Source of the DNA: DATMMS01 sp036824145
GTDB taxonomy: Bacteria > Chloroflexota > Dormibacteria > DASZGP01
Direction of reading: 5' to 3'
Length of the DNA stretch: 50,499 nt
Assembly: GCA_036824145.1 (NCBI GenBank)
Contig: DAITAT010000007.1
Coordinates: 1 to 50,499 of the forward strand
The notes below the pieces were generated by a model. The model ran no database searches and was not told where the DNA came from. It was given only the letters and a program-made list of their open reading frames with translations. Positions within the stretch are counted from its first letter, which is position 1, and each line of letters starts with the position of its first letter. A program made the position numbers and the translations under genes. Shown in pieces: positions 40,861-48,844 of the stretch.

Positions 40861-42154
40861 GAACGGAAGGGCTGCCAGCGCCCCCAAGACCTCGCCGTCG
40901 CGCAAGGCGGTCCGCGTCGCCATCGTCGGTGTTGGTAACTGCGCCAGCTCGCTGATCCAGGGCGTGCGGTACTACAGGAACGCCAACGAGGCCGACAAGG
41001 TCCCCGGCTTGATGCATGTCAACCTGGGCGGCTACCACATCCGTGACATCGAGTTCGTCGCCGCCTTCGACATCGACAAAGAGAAGGTCGGACGCGACCT
41101 CAGCGAGGCCATCTTCCGCGGCCAGAACAACACCGTGAAGTTCGCCAGGGTGCCCAAGATGGGCGTCAAGGTCAATCGCGGCATGACCCACGACGGCCTC
41201 GGCAAGTACCTCAAGGAGGTCATCCAAAAGGCCCCGGGGCATACCGACGATATCGTCAAAGTGCTCCAGGACAGCAAGGCCGACGTCCTCATCAACTACC
41301 TCCCGGTGGGCTCTGAGGCGGCCACCCGTTGGTACATGGAGCAGGCGCTCACGGCTGGCGTCGCAGTGGTCAACTGCATGCCCGTCTTCATCGCCCGCGA
41401 GCCCTACTGGCAGAAGCGCTTCGAGGAGAAGAGGCTGCCCATCATCGGTGACGACATCAAGTCCCAGGTCGGAGCCACCATCGTGCACCGTGTCCTGACC
41501 CGCCTCTTCGAGGACCGCGGCGTCGAGCTGCAGAACACCTATCAGCTCAATTTCGGCGGCAACACCGACTTCCTCAACATGCTCGAGCGCGAGCGGCTGG
41601 AGTCGAAGAAGATCTCCAAGACCAACGCCGTCACCAGCCAGCTCGACAACCCCATCGACGCCAAGCACGTCCATGTCGGCCCCTCCGACTACGTGCCCTG
41701 GTTGAGCGACCGCAAGTGGGCCTTCATCCGCCTGGAGGGCAAGTCGTTCGGTGACGTGCCCCTGAACATGGAGCTGAAGCTGGAGGTCCACGATAGCCCC
41801 AACAGCGCCGGCATCGTCATCGACGCGGTGCGATTCTGCAAGCTGGCGCTGGACAACAAGGTCTCAGGATCGCTGTTCGGACCCAGCTCGTGGCTGATGA
41901 AGTCCCCGCCGGAGCAGTACCACGACGACGTGGCGCGCCGCCTGGCCGAGGATTTCATCGCCAGGCCTGTCGGCAAGCCGGGCAAGAGGGTGACCGCCAG
42001 GGCGGCTGCGACGAGCGGCTATGGCAATGGCAACGGCAAGGGAGAGGTCGCGCTGGCGGCCAAGACCATCGCCGCCCCGGCTAAGCCTAAGGCCCCGGCC
42101 AAAGCCGCCCGCCGAGTTGTGGTGCGTTCTCGCGCCAAGGCGGCCGAACGCTGA
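40850..42154 (+). CDS. ino1: Inositol-1-phosphate synthase
   Basis: Converts glucose 6-phosphate to L-myo-inositol 1-phosphate with NAD. The Rossmann motif VRVAIVGVGNCASSLIQG is at about residues 21-38. Family segments VLINYLPVGSEAATRWYMEQAL, GDDIKSQVGATIVHRVL, LNFGGNTDFLNM and the catalytic-region ESKKISKTNAV follow. It matches the actinobacterial/archaeal short type. Length is 434 residues; the last 50 or so (from about 385) are a Lys/Ala/Arg-rich tail not needed for catalysis. GGAG at 40840-40843 precedes the ATG at 40850. Product feeds phosphatidylinositol, and in mycothiol-makers also the redox buffer. Followed after 51 bases by acyltransferase genes. Confidence 0.95.
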   Translation: MPSKNGRAASAPKTSPSRKAVRVAIVGVGNCASSLIQGVRYYRNANEADKVPGLMHVNLGGYHIRDIEFVAAFDIDKEKVGRDLSEAIFRGQNNTVKFARVPKMGVKVNRGMTHDGLGKYLKEVIQKAPGHTDDIVKVLQDSKADVLINYLPVGSEAATRWYMEQALTAGVAVVNCMPVFIAREPYWQKRFEEKRLPIIGDDIKSQVGATIVHRVLTRLFEDRGVELQNTYQLNFGGNTDFLNMLERERLESKKISKTNAVTSQLDNPIDAKHVHVGPSDYVPWLSDRKWAFIRLEGKSFGDVPLNMELKLEVHDSPNSAGIVIDAVRFCKLALDNKVSGSLFGPSSWLMKSPPEQYHDDVARRLAEDFIARPVGKPGKRVTARAAATSGYGNGNGKGEVALAAKTIAAPAKPKAPAKAARRVVVRSRAKAAER

Positions 42155-42205
42155 GGCCGCCAACGCGGCCGCGAGCAGGCCTCTATTGAACAGCCGGGTG
42201 AGGAG

Positions 42206-43141
42206 ATGGTGAGCGATCTCGGCGGTGCGATCTTCGTCGCGGGCGGCGCCTTGAGCCGACTGCTGCCGCGGTGGTTGCGGTATGGGGTCGCCAGCGCCGG
42301 TGGCAACGTCGGCTACCGGTTGGTCGGCCGCACCCGCCGCCAGGCCCTCGAGAACTACGCCGGCATCCTCCATCTGTCGGAGTCATCGCCGGAGGTGCAT
42401 CGGGTCGCCCGCGAGGCCTTGGTCGGCTACGCCAAGCTGATGGCCGATTTCGTCCTCCTGCCCACGCTCACACCGGAGCGCGTGCGCGAGATGGTCGATT
42501 GGGACGGCATCGAGCACATCCACAAGGCCCGTGAGCTGGGCCGCGGCGCGATCGTGGTCACGCCCCATTTCGGCAACTGGGACATCGCCGCCGCCGCCAC
42601 CCTTGCGGTCGGGCTGCCGGTGACGGCGGTGACCGAGCACTACGGCACCAGCGATCTCAATCGTCGCGTCGTCGAGGCCAGGCAGCGCATCGGCATGAAC
42701 GTGGTGCCTCTGGGCGTCTCCGCCGGCAAGGCCGTGATCACGGCGCTGAGGCGCAACGAGCTGGTGGCCCTGGTCTGCGACCTGCCACCGCGAGAAGGAC
42801 GGGCCGTCCGGGTCCGGATCTGCGGCCAGGAAGCCCTGGTACCGGCGGGGCCGGCGCTGCTGGCCCTGCGCTCCGGCGCCCCAGTGCTGCCGTTCGTCTG
42901 CCGCCGTCTCCCCGATGACCGCTACCGGGTCGAGGTCCAACCGCCGGTCCGCTTCGAGCCCACTGCTGGAATTGGCGCGAGGGGCGAGAAGGAACACGAC
43001 GTCGAGCGTTTGGCGCAGGCGATCATGGATCGCTTCGATCCCATTCTCCGCGCCAACCCCGAGCAGTGGTACCTCTTCTCCCCGATGTGGAACCAAGCAG
43101 GCGAAGCGCCGGTGGAGTCCACCTTGGCGGTGGCCGGATGA
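42206..43141 (+). CDS. LpxL/PatA-type membrane acyltransferase (first copy)
   Basis: A 311-residue acyltransferase of the lysophospholipid/lipid A acyltransferase family that includes mycobacterial PatA, which acylates phosphatidylinositol mannosides. A hydrophobic N-terminal region (about 5-40) probably associates with the membrane. The HX4D motif is His121-Asp126 in VTPHFGNWD. Later segments include NELVALVCDLPPREGRAVRV and GPALLALRSGAPVLPFVCR, and the family's terminal PEQWYLFSPMW. The ATG at 42206 follows GGTGAGGAG. The stop overlaps the next acyltransferase start in an ATGA junction. Position between ino1 and pimA/pgsA-like genes argues for an inositol-lipid role. Confidence 0.88.
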   Translation: MVSDLGGAIFVAGGALSRLLPRWLRYGVASAGGNVGYRLVGRTRRQALENYAGILHLSESSPEVHRVAREALVGYAKLMADFVLLPTLTPERVREMVDWDGIEHIHKARELGRGAIVVTPHFGNWDIAAAATLAVGLPVTAVTEHYGTSDLNRRVVEARQRIGMNVVPLGVSAGKAVITALRRNELVALVCDLPPREGRAVRVRICGQEALVPAGPALLALRSGAPVLPFVCRRLPDDRYRVEVQPPVRFEPTAGIGARGEKEHDVERLAQAIMDRFDPILRANPEQWYLFSPMWNQAGEAPVESTLAVAG

Positions 43142-44109
43142 GGCAGCGGGTAGAGCCGGCGCGGCGGGTCCTGGCCTTTGTTCTCGCGGACTTCATCTTC
43201 GGGCTGCTGCCCAGGAAGTTCTCGTACTTCGTGATGACCACGCTGGGCTGGATCGTCGCGACCTGCTTCAAGGGCAGCGTCTCCGGCCTGGTCGCCAACC
43301 TGAGGCAGGTTTTCCCGGACTTCGACGAGACCCAGATCACCGACCTGATGCAGCGCAACGTCAAAAACTACGGCAAGTTCTGGGTCGACCTCTTCAAGAT
43401 GCCCCACCTCAAGCTCGAGTACCGCCGCTCCCTGGCCCGGATCGACGGTCGAGAGAACCTTGATCGAGTCCTCGCCCAGGGCAAGGGCTGCATCGTCGTC
43501 ACCATCCACATGGGGGGCTGGGAGGGCTGCGCCGCGCTGTGGGGAAGCCTCGACGAGTACCGCAGCTCGCTGATCGCCGAGGTCCTCGAGCCCCCGGCGC
43601 TCTGGCGGCGGCTCCTCGACCTGCGCCAATCCAGCGGCGTCGAAATCATCCCGCTGGGGCGCACCGCCCCGCGGGCGATCCTCCGGCTGCTCGGCGAAAA
43701 CGCCATCGTTGCCGGCGCCATCGACCGCGACATCCTGGGCACCGGCAAGCCCTACCAGTTCTTCGGCGCCGCCGCCAGCATCCCCAGCGGGCTGGTCGAC
43801 GTGGCCCAGCGCACCGGCGCCGGCGTGCTCCCCGTGATCTGCCTGCGCGAACCCGACGACACCTACCGCTTTGTCGGCATGGAGCCGCTCTGGGTGGGGC
43901 CCGAGGAAGGCGCGGTTGATGCCGCCATGGGCAACCTGCTCAGCCTCTTTGAGGACTGCATCCGCCGCTACCCCGACCAGTGGCACGTGGTCGAGCCGAT
44001 CTGGCCCGCGACTGAGCCGAAGACCGCCGGCGACAAGGCGATCGACGCGGCAGTCCAGGTCTTTCCTGCGGCCCTCGACCAGCCGGCCGAGGAGGTCAGC
44101 GTTGGGTAA
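43138..44109 (+). CDS. LpxL/PatA-type membrane acyltransferase (second copy)
   Basis: A 323-residue paralogue of the preceding gene. The hydrophobic N-terminus (about residues 10-45) includes AFVLADFIFGLLPRKFSYFV. The catalytic motif is His124-Glu129 in VVTIHMGGWEGC, an HX4E variant; Glu is tolerated in the family but differs from the Asp of the first copy. RDILGTGKPYQFFGAAASIPSGLVDVA and YPDQWHVVEPIW mark the acceptor/donor domains. The two copies may acylate different positions or form a pair with different acyl preferences. The ATG at 43138 overlaps the first copy by four bases, and its end overlaps the PHP gene by eight bases. Confidence 0.88.
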   Translation: MRQRVEPARRVLAFVLADFIFGLLPRKFSYFVMTTLGWIVATCFKGSVSGLVANLRQVFPDFDETQITDLMQRNVKNYGKFWVDLFKMPHLKLEYRRSLARIDGRENLDRVLAQGKGCIVVTIHMGGWEGCAALWGSLDEYRSSLIAEVLEPPALWRRLLDLRQSSGVEIIPLGRTAPRAILRLLGENAIVAGAIDRDILGTGKPYQFFGAAASIPSGLVDVAQRTGAGVLPVICLREPDDTYRFVGMEPLWVGPEEGAVDAAMGNLLSLFEDCIRRYPDQWHVVEPIWPATEPKTAGDKAIDAAVQVFPAALDQPAEEVSVG

Positions 44110-44830
44110 GGCCGACATGCACGTGCACACGTCTTGCAATGACGGCACCGCCAGCGTGCGCGAGATCCTCGACTACGTCCGTGACCACACCGACCTCGAC
44201 GTGCTCGCGATCACCGACCACGACCGGCTGCGCGGCGCGCAGGAGGCTGTGGAGATGTCGGATGAGTACCCGTTTGAGATCGTGGCCGGGGTGGAGATGA
44301 CGACCTTCGAGGGTCACTGCCTCTGCCTGTTCGTGGACAAGCCGATCAAGATGTGGCGCTCGCTGGAATGGACCATCGGCCAGGCCCACGACCAGGGCGC
44401 GATCGTGGTGGCGCCGCACCCGATGTCGATGCTGACGCGCAGCATCGGCCGCTGGTCGTTCGAGCGGGTGATGAAGAACAAGAGCCCCGAGATCTACTTC
44501 GACGCCATCGAAACCCTTAACCCCAGCTACGCCGGCCGGATCGCCGAGTCCAAGGTCCGCGCCCTCAACCGCGAGCGCTGGCACCTGGCCGAGGTGGGCA
44601 ACTCCGATTCGCACCATCGCGAGGGAGTTGGCAGCGCCTACACCGTTTTCAATGGCACCACCGCCGCCGACTTCCGGCGCGCGCTGGGAGTCCACGCGAC
44701 CTTGGCCGAGGGCGAGCATTGGGACCTCGCCACCCACATGCTGGTGGCGCGTCGCAAGTTCGACTCCTTCCGTGGCAACGTCCGCCGGGGCCCCGGCCAC
44801 ATGCTCCGCCGGCTGAGGACCGAAGCCTGA
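44102..44830 (+). CDS. PHP-domain phosphoesterase
   Basis: A 242-residue metal-dependent phosphoesterase. The four PHP motifs are visible: ADMHVHTSCNDG (His7, His9), LAITDHDRLRG, the histidines in VVAPHPMSML and GNSDSHHREG. The TTG at 44102 is the best start: GGAGG at 44091-44095 lies six bases upstream, and it yields the MGKADMHVH N-terminus usual for the family; the next ATG (44117) would remove the residues just before the first metal histidine. PHP proteins outside DNA polymerase include histidinol phosphatase and nucleotidases. Here it lies between acyltransferases and PimA/PgsA-like genes, so a lipid head-group phosphatase role is a sensible inference, not shown. Confidence 0.88.
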   Translation: MGKADMHVHTSCNDGTASVREILDYVRDHTDLDVLAITDHDRLRGAQEAVEMSDEYPFEIVAGVEMTTFEGHCLCLFVDKPIKMWRSLEWTIGQAHDQGAIVVAPHPMSMLTRSIGRWSFERVMKNKSPEIYFDAIETLNPSYAGRIAESKVRALNRERWHLAEVGNSDSHHREGVGSAYTVFNGTTAADFRRALGVHATLAEGEHWDLATHMLVARRKFDSFRGNVRRGPGHMLRRLRTEA

Positions 44831-44832
44831 TC

Positions 44833-46032
44833 ATGGGTGAGATGAAGATCGCCCTTGTCTCGCCCTACGACTTCTCCCACCCCGGCGGCGTTACCGAGCA
44901 CATCAGCCACCTTGCCCGGGAGCTGCGGGGCCGGGGAGCGACCGTCAAGTTGATGGCGCCGGCGTCCAAGGACCTACCGGCGGAGTACGAGGACGTCATC
45001 GGCAGCCAGGACTTCTACCGCATCGGGCGCTCTTTCCCGATCCCCGCCAACGGCTCCATCGCGCGCATCACCATGAGCTTCCACCTGGCGCGCTGGATCA
45101 ACCGCATCCTCGAGGCCGAACGCTTCGACGTCGTTCATTTCCATGAGCCGCTGATGCCGGCGCTGCCGATCACGGTGCTGCGCGCGTCGCACACCTGCAA
45201 CGTCGGCACCTTCCACGCCTACGCCAAGTCGAGCACCGCCTACTACTACAGCCGGCGACTGGTGCGCCGCTACTTCCGCAAGCTGCACGGCCTGATCGCG
45301 GTGTCCGACCCGGCGCGAGATTTCGTCAGCCACTACTTCCCCGGCGACTATCGCGTCGTTCCCAACGGCGTCGACCTGGCTCGCTTCAGCGAGGGCGTGA
45401 GTCCGCTGCCGCAGTTTCGTGACGGCAAGCTCAACCTCCTCTTCGTCGGGCGCCTGGAGAAGCGTAAGGGTCTCGGCGTATTGCTGCGCGCCTATGTCCA
45501 GCTGAAGCAGAGGATCCCGCAACTGCGCCTGATCGTGGTCGGCGACGGCCGCATGCGCAAGGGCTACGAAAGCTACATCGATGCCCGCAACATCCCCGAC
45601 ATCGTGATGGCCGGGTATGTCAGCCCCGACGAACTGCCCCGCTACCACGCCAGCGCCGACATTTTCTGCGCCCCCAACACCGGCAAGGAGAGCTTCGGCA
45701 TTGTCCTCCTGGAGGCGATGGCGGCCGGCCTTCCGGTGGTCGCCACCGACATCCCCGGCTTCAGCCACGTCGTCAGCCCGGGCCACCACGGCATCCTGGT
45801 TCGCAAGGACGACGCCGTCAGCCTGGCCTCAGCCATCAACCTGCTCGCCGACGACCCTGGGTTGCGCGCGCGACTCGGCGCCGAGGGACATGCCACCGCC
45901 GCTTCGTACTCCTGGGACCGCGTCGTCGACCAGGTTGTTCAGGTCTACGAGGAGTCGCTGTCGAGGTTCAACCCCAATCGCGTCAGCATGGAGGAAGAGC
46001 GTGTTCACTACGCGGTTCCAGGCCTGGGTTAG
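44833..46032 (+). CDS. PimA-like GT4 glycosyltransferase
   Basis: A 399-residue GT-B glycosyltransferase close in layout to mycobacterial PimA, which transfers mannose from GDP-mannose to the 2-position of phosphatidylinositol. Shared features: MKIALVSPYDFSHPGGVTEH at the N-terminus, a FPIPANGSIARI segment like PimA's PIPYNGSVARL, VVHFHEPLMPALP, RVVPNGVDLARF, LFVGRLEKRKGL and the donor-site ESFGIVLLEAMAAGLPVVATD. The ATG at 44833 begins two bases after the PHP stop; an ATG three codons in is possible. The C-terminal 30 residues overlap the following pgsA-like gene by 32 bases. Mannose and PI as substrates are inferred from similarity and context. Confidence 0.9.
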   Translation: MGEMKIALVSPYDFSHPGGVTEHISHLARELRGRGATVKLMAPASKDLPAEYEDVIGSQDFYRIGRSFPIPANGSIARITMSFHLARWINRILEAERFDVVHFHEPLMPALPITVLRASHTCNVGTFHAYAKSSTAYYYSRRLVRRYFRKLHGLIAVSDPARDFVSHYFPGDYRVVPNGVDLARFSEGVSPLPQFRDGKLNLLFVGRLEKRKGLGVLLRAYVQLKQRIPQLRLIVVGDGRMRKGYESYIDARNIPDIVMAGYVSPDELPRYHASADIFCAPNTGKESFGIVLLEAMAAGLPVVATDIPGFSHVVSPGHHGILVRKDDAVSLASAINLLADDPGLRARLGAEGHATAASYSWDRVVDQVVQVYEESLSRFNPNRVSMEEERVHYAVPGLG

Positions 46033-46687
46033 GCGGCTGGCGATGCGTGCGATGGCCCGCATCCAGCGCCTCCCGATCACGCCCAACCAGCTGACCATCA
46101 CCGGACTCGCGATTACCTGCTTGGCCGGGGCGTTGATAGCGCTGGATCATCCCTTCTCCGGCGGCCTGGTGCTGCTATTCGCCGGCGTCTTCGACATCTT
46201 CGACGGCGCCCTAGCCCGGGCCTCCAACCGCTCCTACCCGTACGGCGCCTTCCTCGACTCCACCACCGACCGCATGGCCGAAGGCGTGATCATGCTGTCG
46301 CTGGCGATCTACTTCGAGCGCCGCGGCATCGCCTTCGGACCGGTGCTGGTGGTGCTTGCCACCGCCGGCTCGTACCTCGTCAGCTACGTCCGGGCGCGGG
46401 CTCAGAGCCTCGGCTTCACCTGCGATGGCGGCCTCCTGGCGCGGCCCGAAAGAGTGCTGCTCATCGTGGCCGGCCTGCTGCTGACCCCGATTCATCCCGA
46501 CGGCTTGCTGGCGGTGGTGACGATGCTGGCCGTCTTCACCAACTTCACCGCGATCCAGCGGGTCTGGACCGTCTGGCGCCAGTCCCGGCAGACCCTCGAG
46601 GTGGATCGCACGGTGCCGCCGGAGCCGGTCAGGGCCAAGGCCGAAGACCTCGAGGTCCGACCCGGTCCCGAGCCGGCGGGTGGCTGA
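46001..46687 (+). CDS. CDP-alcohol phosphotransferase, phosphatidylinositol-phosphate synthase-like (PgsA1 type)
   Basis: A 228-residue integral membrane enzyme with the complete CDP-alcohol motif: Asp68, Gly69, Ala72, Arg73, Gly82, Asp86, Asp90. The downstream VSYVRARAQSLGFTCDGGLL and ARPERVLLIVAG closely resemble mycobacterial PgsA1 (SYIKARAEASGL..GDGG..ERPERL), which joins CDP-diacylglycerol to inositol 1-phosphate. Six hydrophobic segments are visible to about residue 190; a charged tail follows. The GTG at 46001 is chosen because GGAGG at 45990-45994 is six bases upstream and the resulting N-terminus (TTRFQAWVRRLAMRAMARI) is a normal amphipathic helix for the family. It overlaps the glycosyltransferase by 32 bases. 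Confidence 0.9.
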   Translation: MFTTRFQAWVRRLAMRAMARIQRLPITPNQLTITGLAITCLAGALIALDHPFSGGLVLLFAGVFDIFDGALARASNRSYPYGAFLDSTTDRMAEGVIMLSLAIYFERRGIAFGPVLVVLATAGSYLVSYVRARAQSLGFTCDGGLLARPERVLLIVAGLLLTPIHPDGLLAVVTMLAVFTNFTAIQRVWTVWRQSRQTLEVDRTVPPEPVRAKAEDLEVRPGPEPAGG

Positions 46688-47240
46688 GCCGGCTCAATCG
46701 CGCCAATCGCGCCGATCCTGGTGGGCCCGGCTCCGCCAGGATATGGGCCGTCGCATCGAGCATCGTGGCTTCGTCATCTGGTACCTGATCTGCGAACGGG
46801 GCATTCGCGGGATCGCCGTCTTCGGACTTGGCCTCTACCTCTTCACGGTCCAAGCCAGCCAGATCCCGGCGGCGGTGGAGAGTTTCAAAGCGCAGTTTGG
46901 GCTAGGAGAGGGCGGTGGAGGACTGATCGACCAGCTGGTCCATTATCTCCTCGACCAGGTCGCGCGCCTCTCCGCCACCAGCGTGACCCTGATCGCGGTC
47001 GGGAGCCTCCTGTACGGGCTCTTGGAGATGCTCGAGGCTGGTGGGCTCGTCCTGCGCCGGCGCTGGGCCGAGTACCTGGTCGTCATAGCCACCGGTTTCG
47101 GTATTCCTATCGAGGTGCGCGAGGTCCTCGTGCATGCGACCGGGTTGCGGTTTGGATTATTGGTGATCAATATCGCGATCGTGGTCTACCTGGTGCTACG
47201 CAAACGGCTCTTCATCCTTGACGAGGGCGACAACACGTGA
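46680..47240 (+). CDS. DUF2127-family membrane protein
   Basis: A 186-residue membrane protein with about four hydrophobic segments (near residues 42-62, 85-100, 103-125 and 150-172). RGIRGIAVFGLGLYLF, LLYGLLEMLEAGGLVLRRRWAEYLVVIATGFGIPIEVREVL (quoted by its first and last parts: LLYGLLEMLEAGG and AEYLVVIATGFGIPIEV) match the DUF2127 pattern. Function unknown in the family. The GTG at 46680 overlaps the pgsA-like gene by eight bases, and its stop overlaps the next gene in GTGA, so it is firmly within the operon. A role in inositol-lipid transfer or enzyme scaffolding is possible but has no direct support. Confidence 0.8.
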   Translation: MAEPAQSRQSRRSWWARLRQDMGRRIEHRGFVIWYLICERGIRGIAVFGLGLYLFTVQASQIPAAVESFKAQFGLGEGGGGLIDQLVHYLLDQVARLSATSVTLIAVGSLLYGLLEMLEAGGLVLRRRWAEYLVVIATGFGIPIEVREVLVHATGLRFGLLVINIAIVVYLVLRKRLFILDEGDNT

Positions 47241-47782
47241 GCGATTCGCAGCTGCCCCTGGACCACGCGCCCCACCAGCCGAGACGGGTGGCCGACTCGC
47301 AGGTGCAGATGAGCATGCTGATGAACCCCGCCGACGCCAACCCGTCGGGCGACGTGCATGGCGGCACAATCATGAAGCTCGTCGACACCGCCGCCGGCGT
47401 GTGCGCCATGCGTCACTGTAGGACGAGGGTGGTGACCGCGACGATGGATTCGATGAGCTTTCTGCACCCGGTTTACGTGGGCAACCTGGTCACCCTTTGC
47501 GCCTCGGTCAACGACACTGGCAATACCTCGCTGGAGATCGGCGTCCGCGTCGAGGCCGAGAACATCGGCACCGGCGAGAAGCTCCACACCAGCAGCGCCT
47601 ACCTCGTCTTCGTGGCCCTGGATGCGCACGGCAAGCCGACGAAGGTGCCGCCGCTTTTGGTCGAGACCGAGGACGAGCGCCGCCGCCAGGCCCACGCCAA
47701 GATCCGGCGCGAAAGCCGAAAGGCGCGTCAGGAGGCGATCAAGCGCACCATGGACCCGGGCTTCATCGCCGAGTCAAGCTAG
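47237..47782 (+). CDS. Hotdog-fold acyl-CoA thioesterase, YciA/ACOT type
   Basis: A 181-residue hotdog thioesterase. The core shows MLMNPADANPSGDVHGGTIMKLVDTAAGVCAMRH (key part NPSGDVHGGTIMKLVD, about residues 35-50), the family's catalytic/binding segment with the Asp near the start of the central helix, and TATMDSMSFLHPVYVGNLVTL. A charged helical tail follows (about 140-181, EDERRRQAHAKIRRESRKARQ). The GTG at 47237 overlaps the DUF2127 stop by four bases. It hydrolyses acyl-CoAs and could balance the acyl-CoA supply for the two acyltransferases in the operon. It converges on an acyl-CoA dehydrogenase gene after 23 bases. Confidence 0.88.
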   Translation: MSDSQLPLDHAPHQPRRVADSQVQMSMLMNPADANPSGDVHGGTIMKLVDTAAGVCAMRHCRTRVVTATMDSMSFLHPVYVGNLVTLCASVNDTGNTSLEIGVRVEAENIGTGEKLHTSSAYLVFVALDAHGKPTKVPPLLVETEDERRRQAHAKIRRESRKARQEAIKRTMDPGFIAESS

Positions 47783-47805
47783 CGCAGCGGGTGTAGCGCT
47801 CAGGA

Positions 47806-48816
47806 TCAGGCCTGGGCGTAGACCCAGTCGGCGATCCGCCGGCGGTGCCAATCGGAGTCGCCGTACTGCGCCTCCAGGGCGCGGCCGCGTTTCAGCCACA
47901 GGTGCAGGTCGTGCTCCCAGGTGAAGCCGATACCGCCATGGACCTGCAGCGACTCGTAGTTGGCGCGCCTCTCGGCATCGCCGGCGTAGGCCTTGGCGAC
48001 CGAGACGTGGATCGAGGCATCCTCGAGCCCCTTGGCCAGCGCGTAAGCGGCGTAGTAGACGGCGCTCTTTGCCGATTCCACCAGCAGGAAAGTCTCAGCC
48101 AGCTTGTGCTGGATGGCCTGGAACGATCCGATCTTCTTGCCGAACTGCTCTCGTTCCTTGGCGTAGGCGATCGACGCCTGCAGCATTGCGTCGGCAACGC
48201 CGACAAGCTCTGCCGCGGTGGCCGCTGCGGCGTGGTCGAAAGCCCAGGCGGCGTCCCCGTTGACGGAGCCCATGCGGGTTGCGTCATCTAGCTCGGCTAT
48301 GACCTTGAAGAGCCGCCGCGCGCCATCCACCGACTTCAGCGGCGTCAGGCTGAGGCGATCCTGGGTGGCGGCGTGAAGTTCGCCATTCTCCTCGATGATG
48401 ACGACGTCCGCGTTGGCGTCCTGGACGTAGGGCTGGCCTGCCAACCCGATGCTGATGATGGCGGCGCCGGTGGCCGCCTTGGGCAGCCACTCCGCCTTCT
48501 GGACGTCGGTGCCGGCGCGAGCCAGCAAGGGCGCGCCCACGGCGGTGTGCTCCAGCAGTGGCTCGGGGAGCAGGTTTCGCCCGGCCTCCTCGAGCAGCAG
48601 GACGAGGTCGATCTCATCCATCCCGGCGCCGCCGTTGGCCTCGGGTACAGTGAGGCCGAGAACCCCCATCTCGCCGAGCTTCTTCCAGCGCTCGGGCGAA
48701 CGACCGGCCTCGTCCTCCCAGATCCGCCGGATCTCGGCCGGGGTGCAGTCCTTCTGGAGGAAGTCCCGCACCGAGTCGCGAAGCATGTACTGCTCGTCAG
48801 AGAAATCGAAATCCAT
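47806..48816 (-). CDS. Acyl-CoA dehydrogenase family protein, short subunit
   Basis: A 336-residue acyl-CoA dehydrogenase homologue, shorter than the usual 380-400. The N-terminal MDFDFSDEQYMLRDSVRDFL, the helical AYAKEREQFGKKIGSFQAIQHKLAE and the C-terminal VHGGIGFTWEHDLHLWLKR are clear. The middle beta domain (about 115-200) is reduced and lacks the normal TEPxAGSD and NGxKxWIT motifs, so flavin and substrate contacts are probably incomplete alone. It follows a full-length paralogue by 28 bases on the same strand; GGAGG precedes its ATG. Adjacent long/short pairs of this kind form alpha2-beta2 enzymes in actinobacterial steroid side-chain breakdown (FadE pairs). Function as a heteromer is inferred. 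Confidence 0.87.
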   Translation of the reverse strand: MDFDFSDEQYMLRDSVRDFLQKDCTPAEIRRIWEDEAGRSPERWKKLGEMGVLGLTVPEANGGAGMDEIDLVLLLEEAGRNLLPEPLLEHTAVGAPLLARAGTDVQKAEWLPKAATGAAIISIGLAGQPYVQDANADVVIIEENGELHAATQDRLSLTPLKSVDGARRLFKVIAELDDATRMGSVNGDAAWAFDHAAAATAAELVGVADAMLQASIAYAKEREQFGKKIGSFQAIQHKLAETFLLVESAKSAVYYAAYALAKGLEDASIHVSVAKAYAGDAERRANYESLQVHGGIGFTWEHDLHLWLKRGRALEAQYGDSDWHRRRIADWVYAQA

Positions 48817-48844
48817 CTAGTTGGCCTCCAATCCTTGTTTGCCG

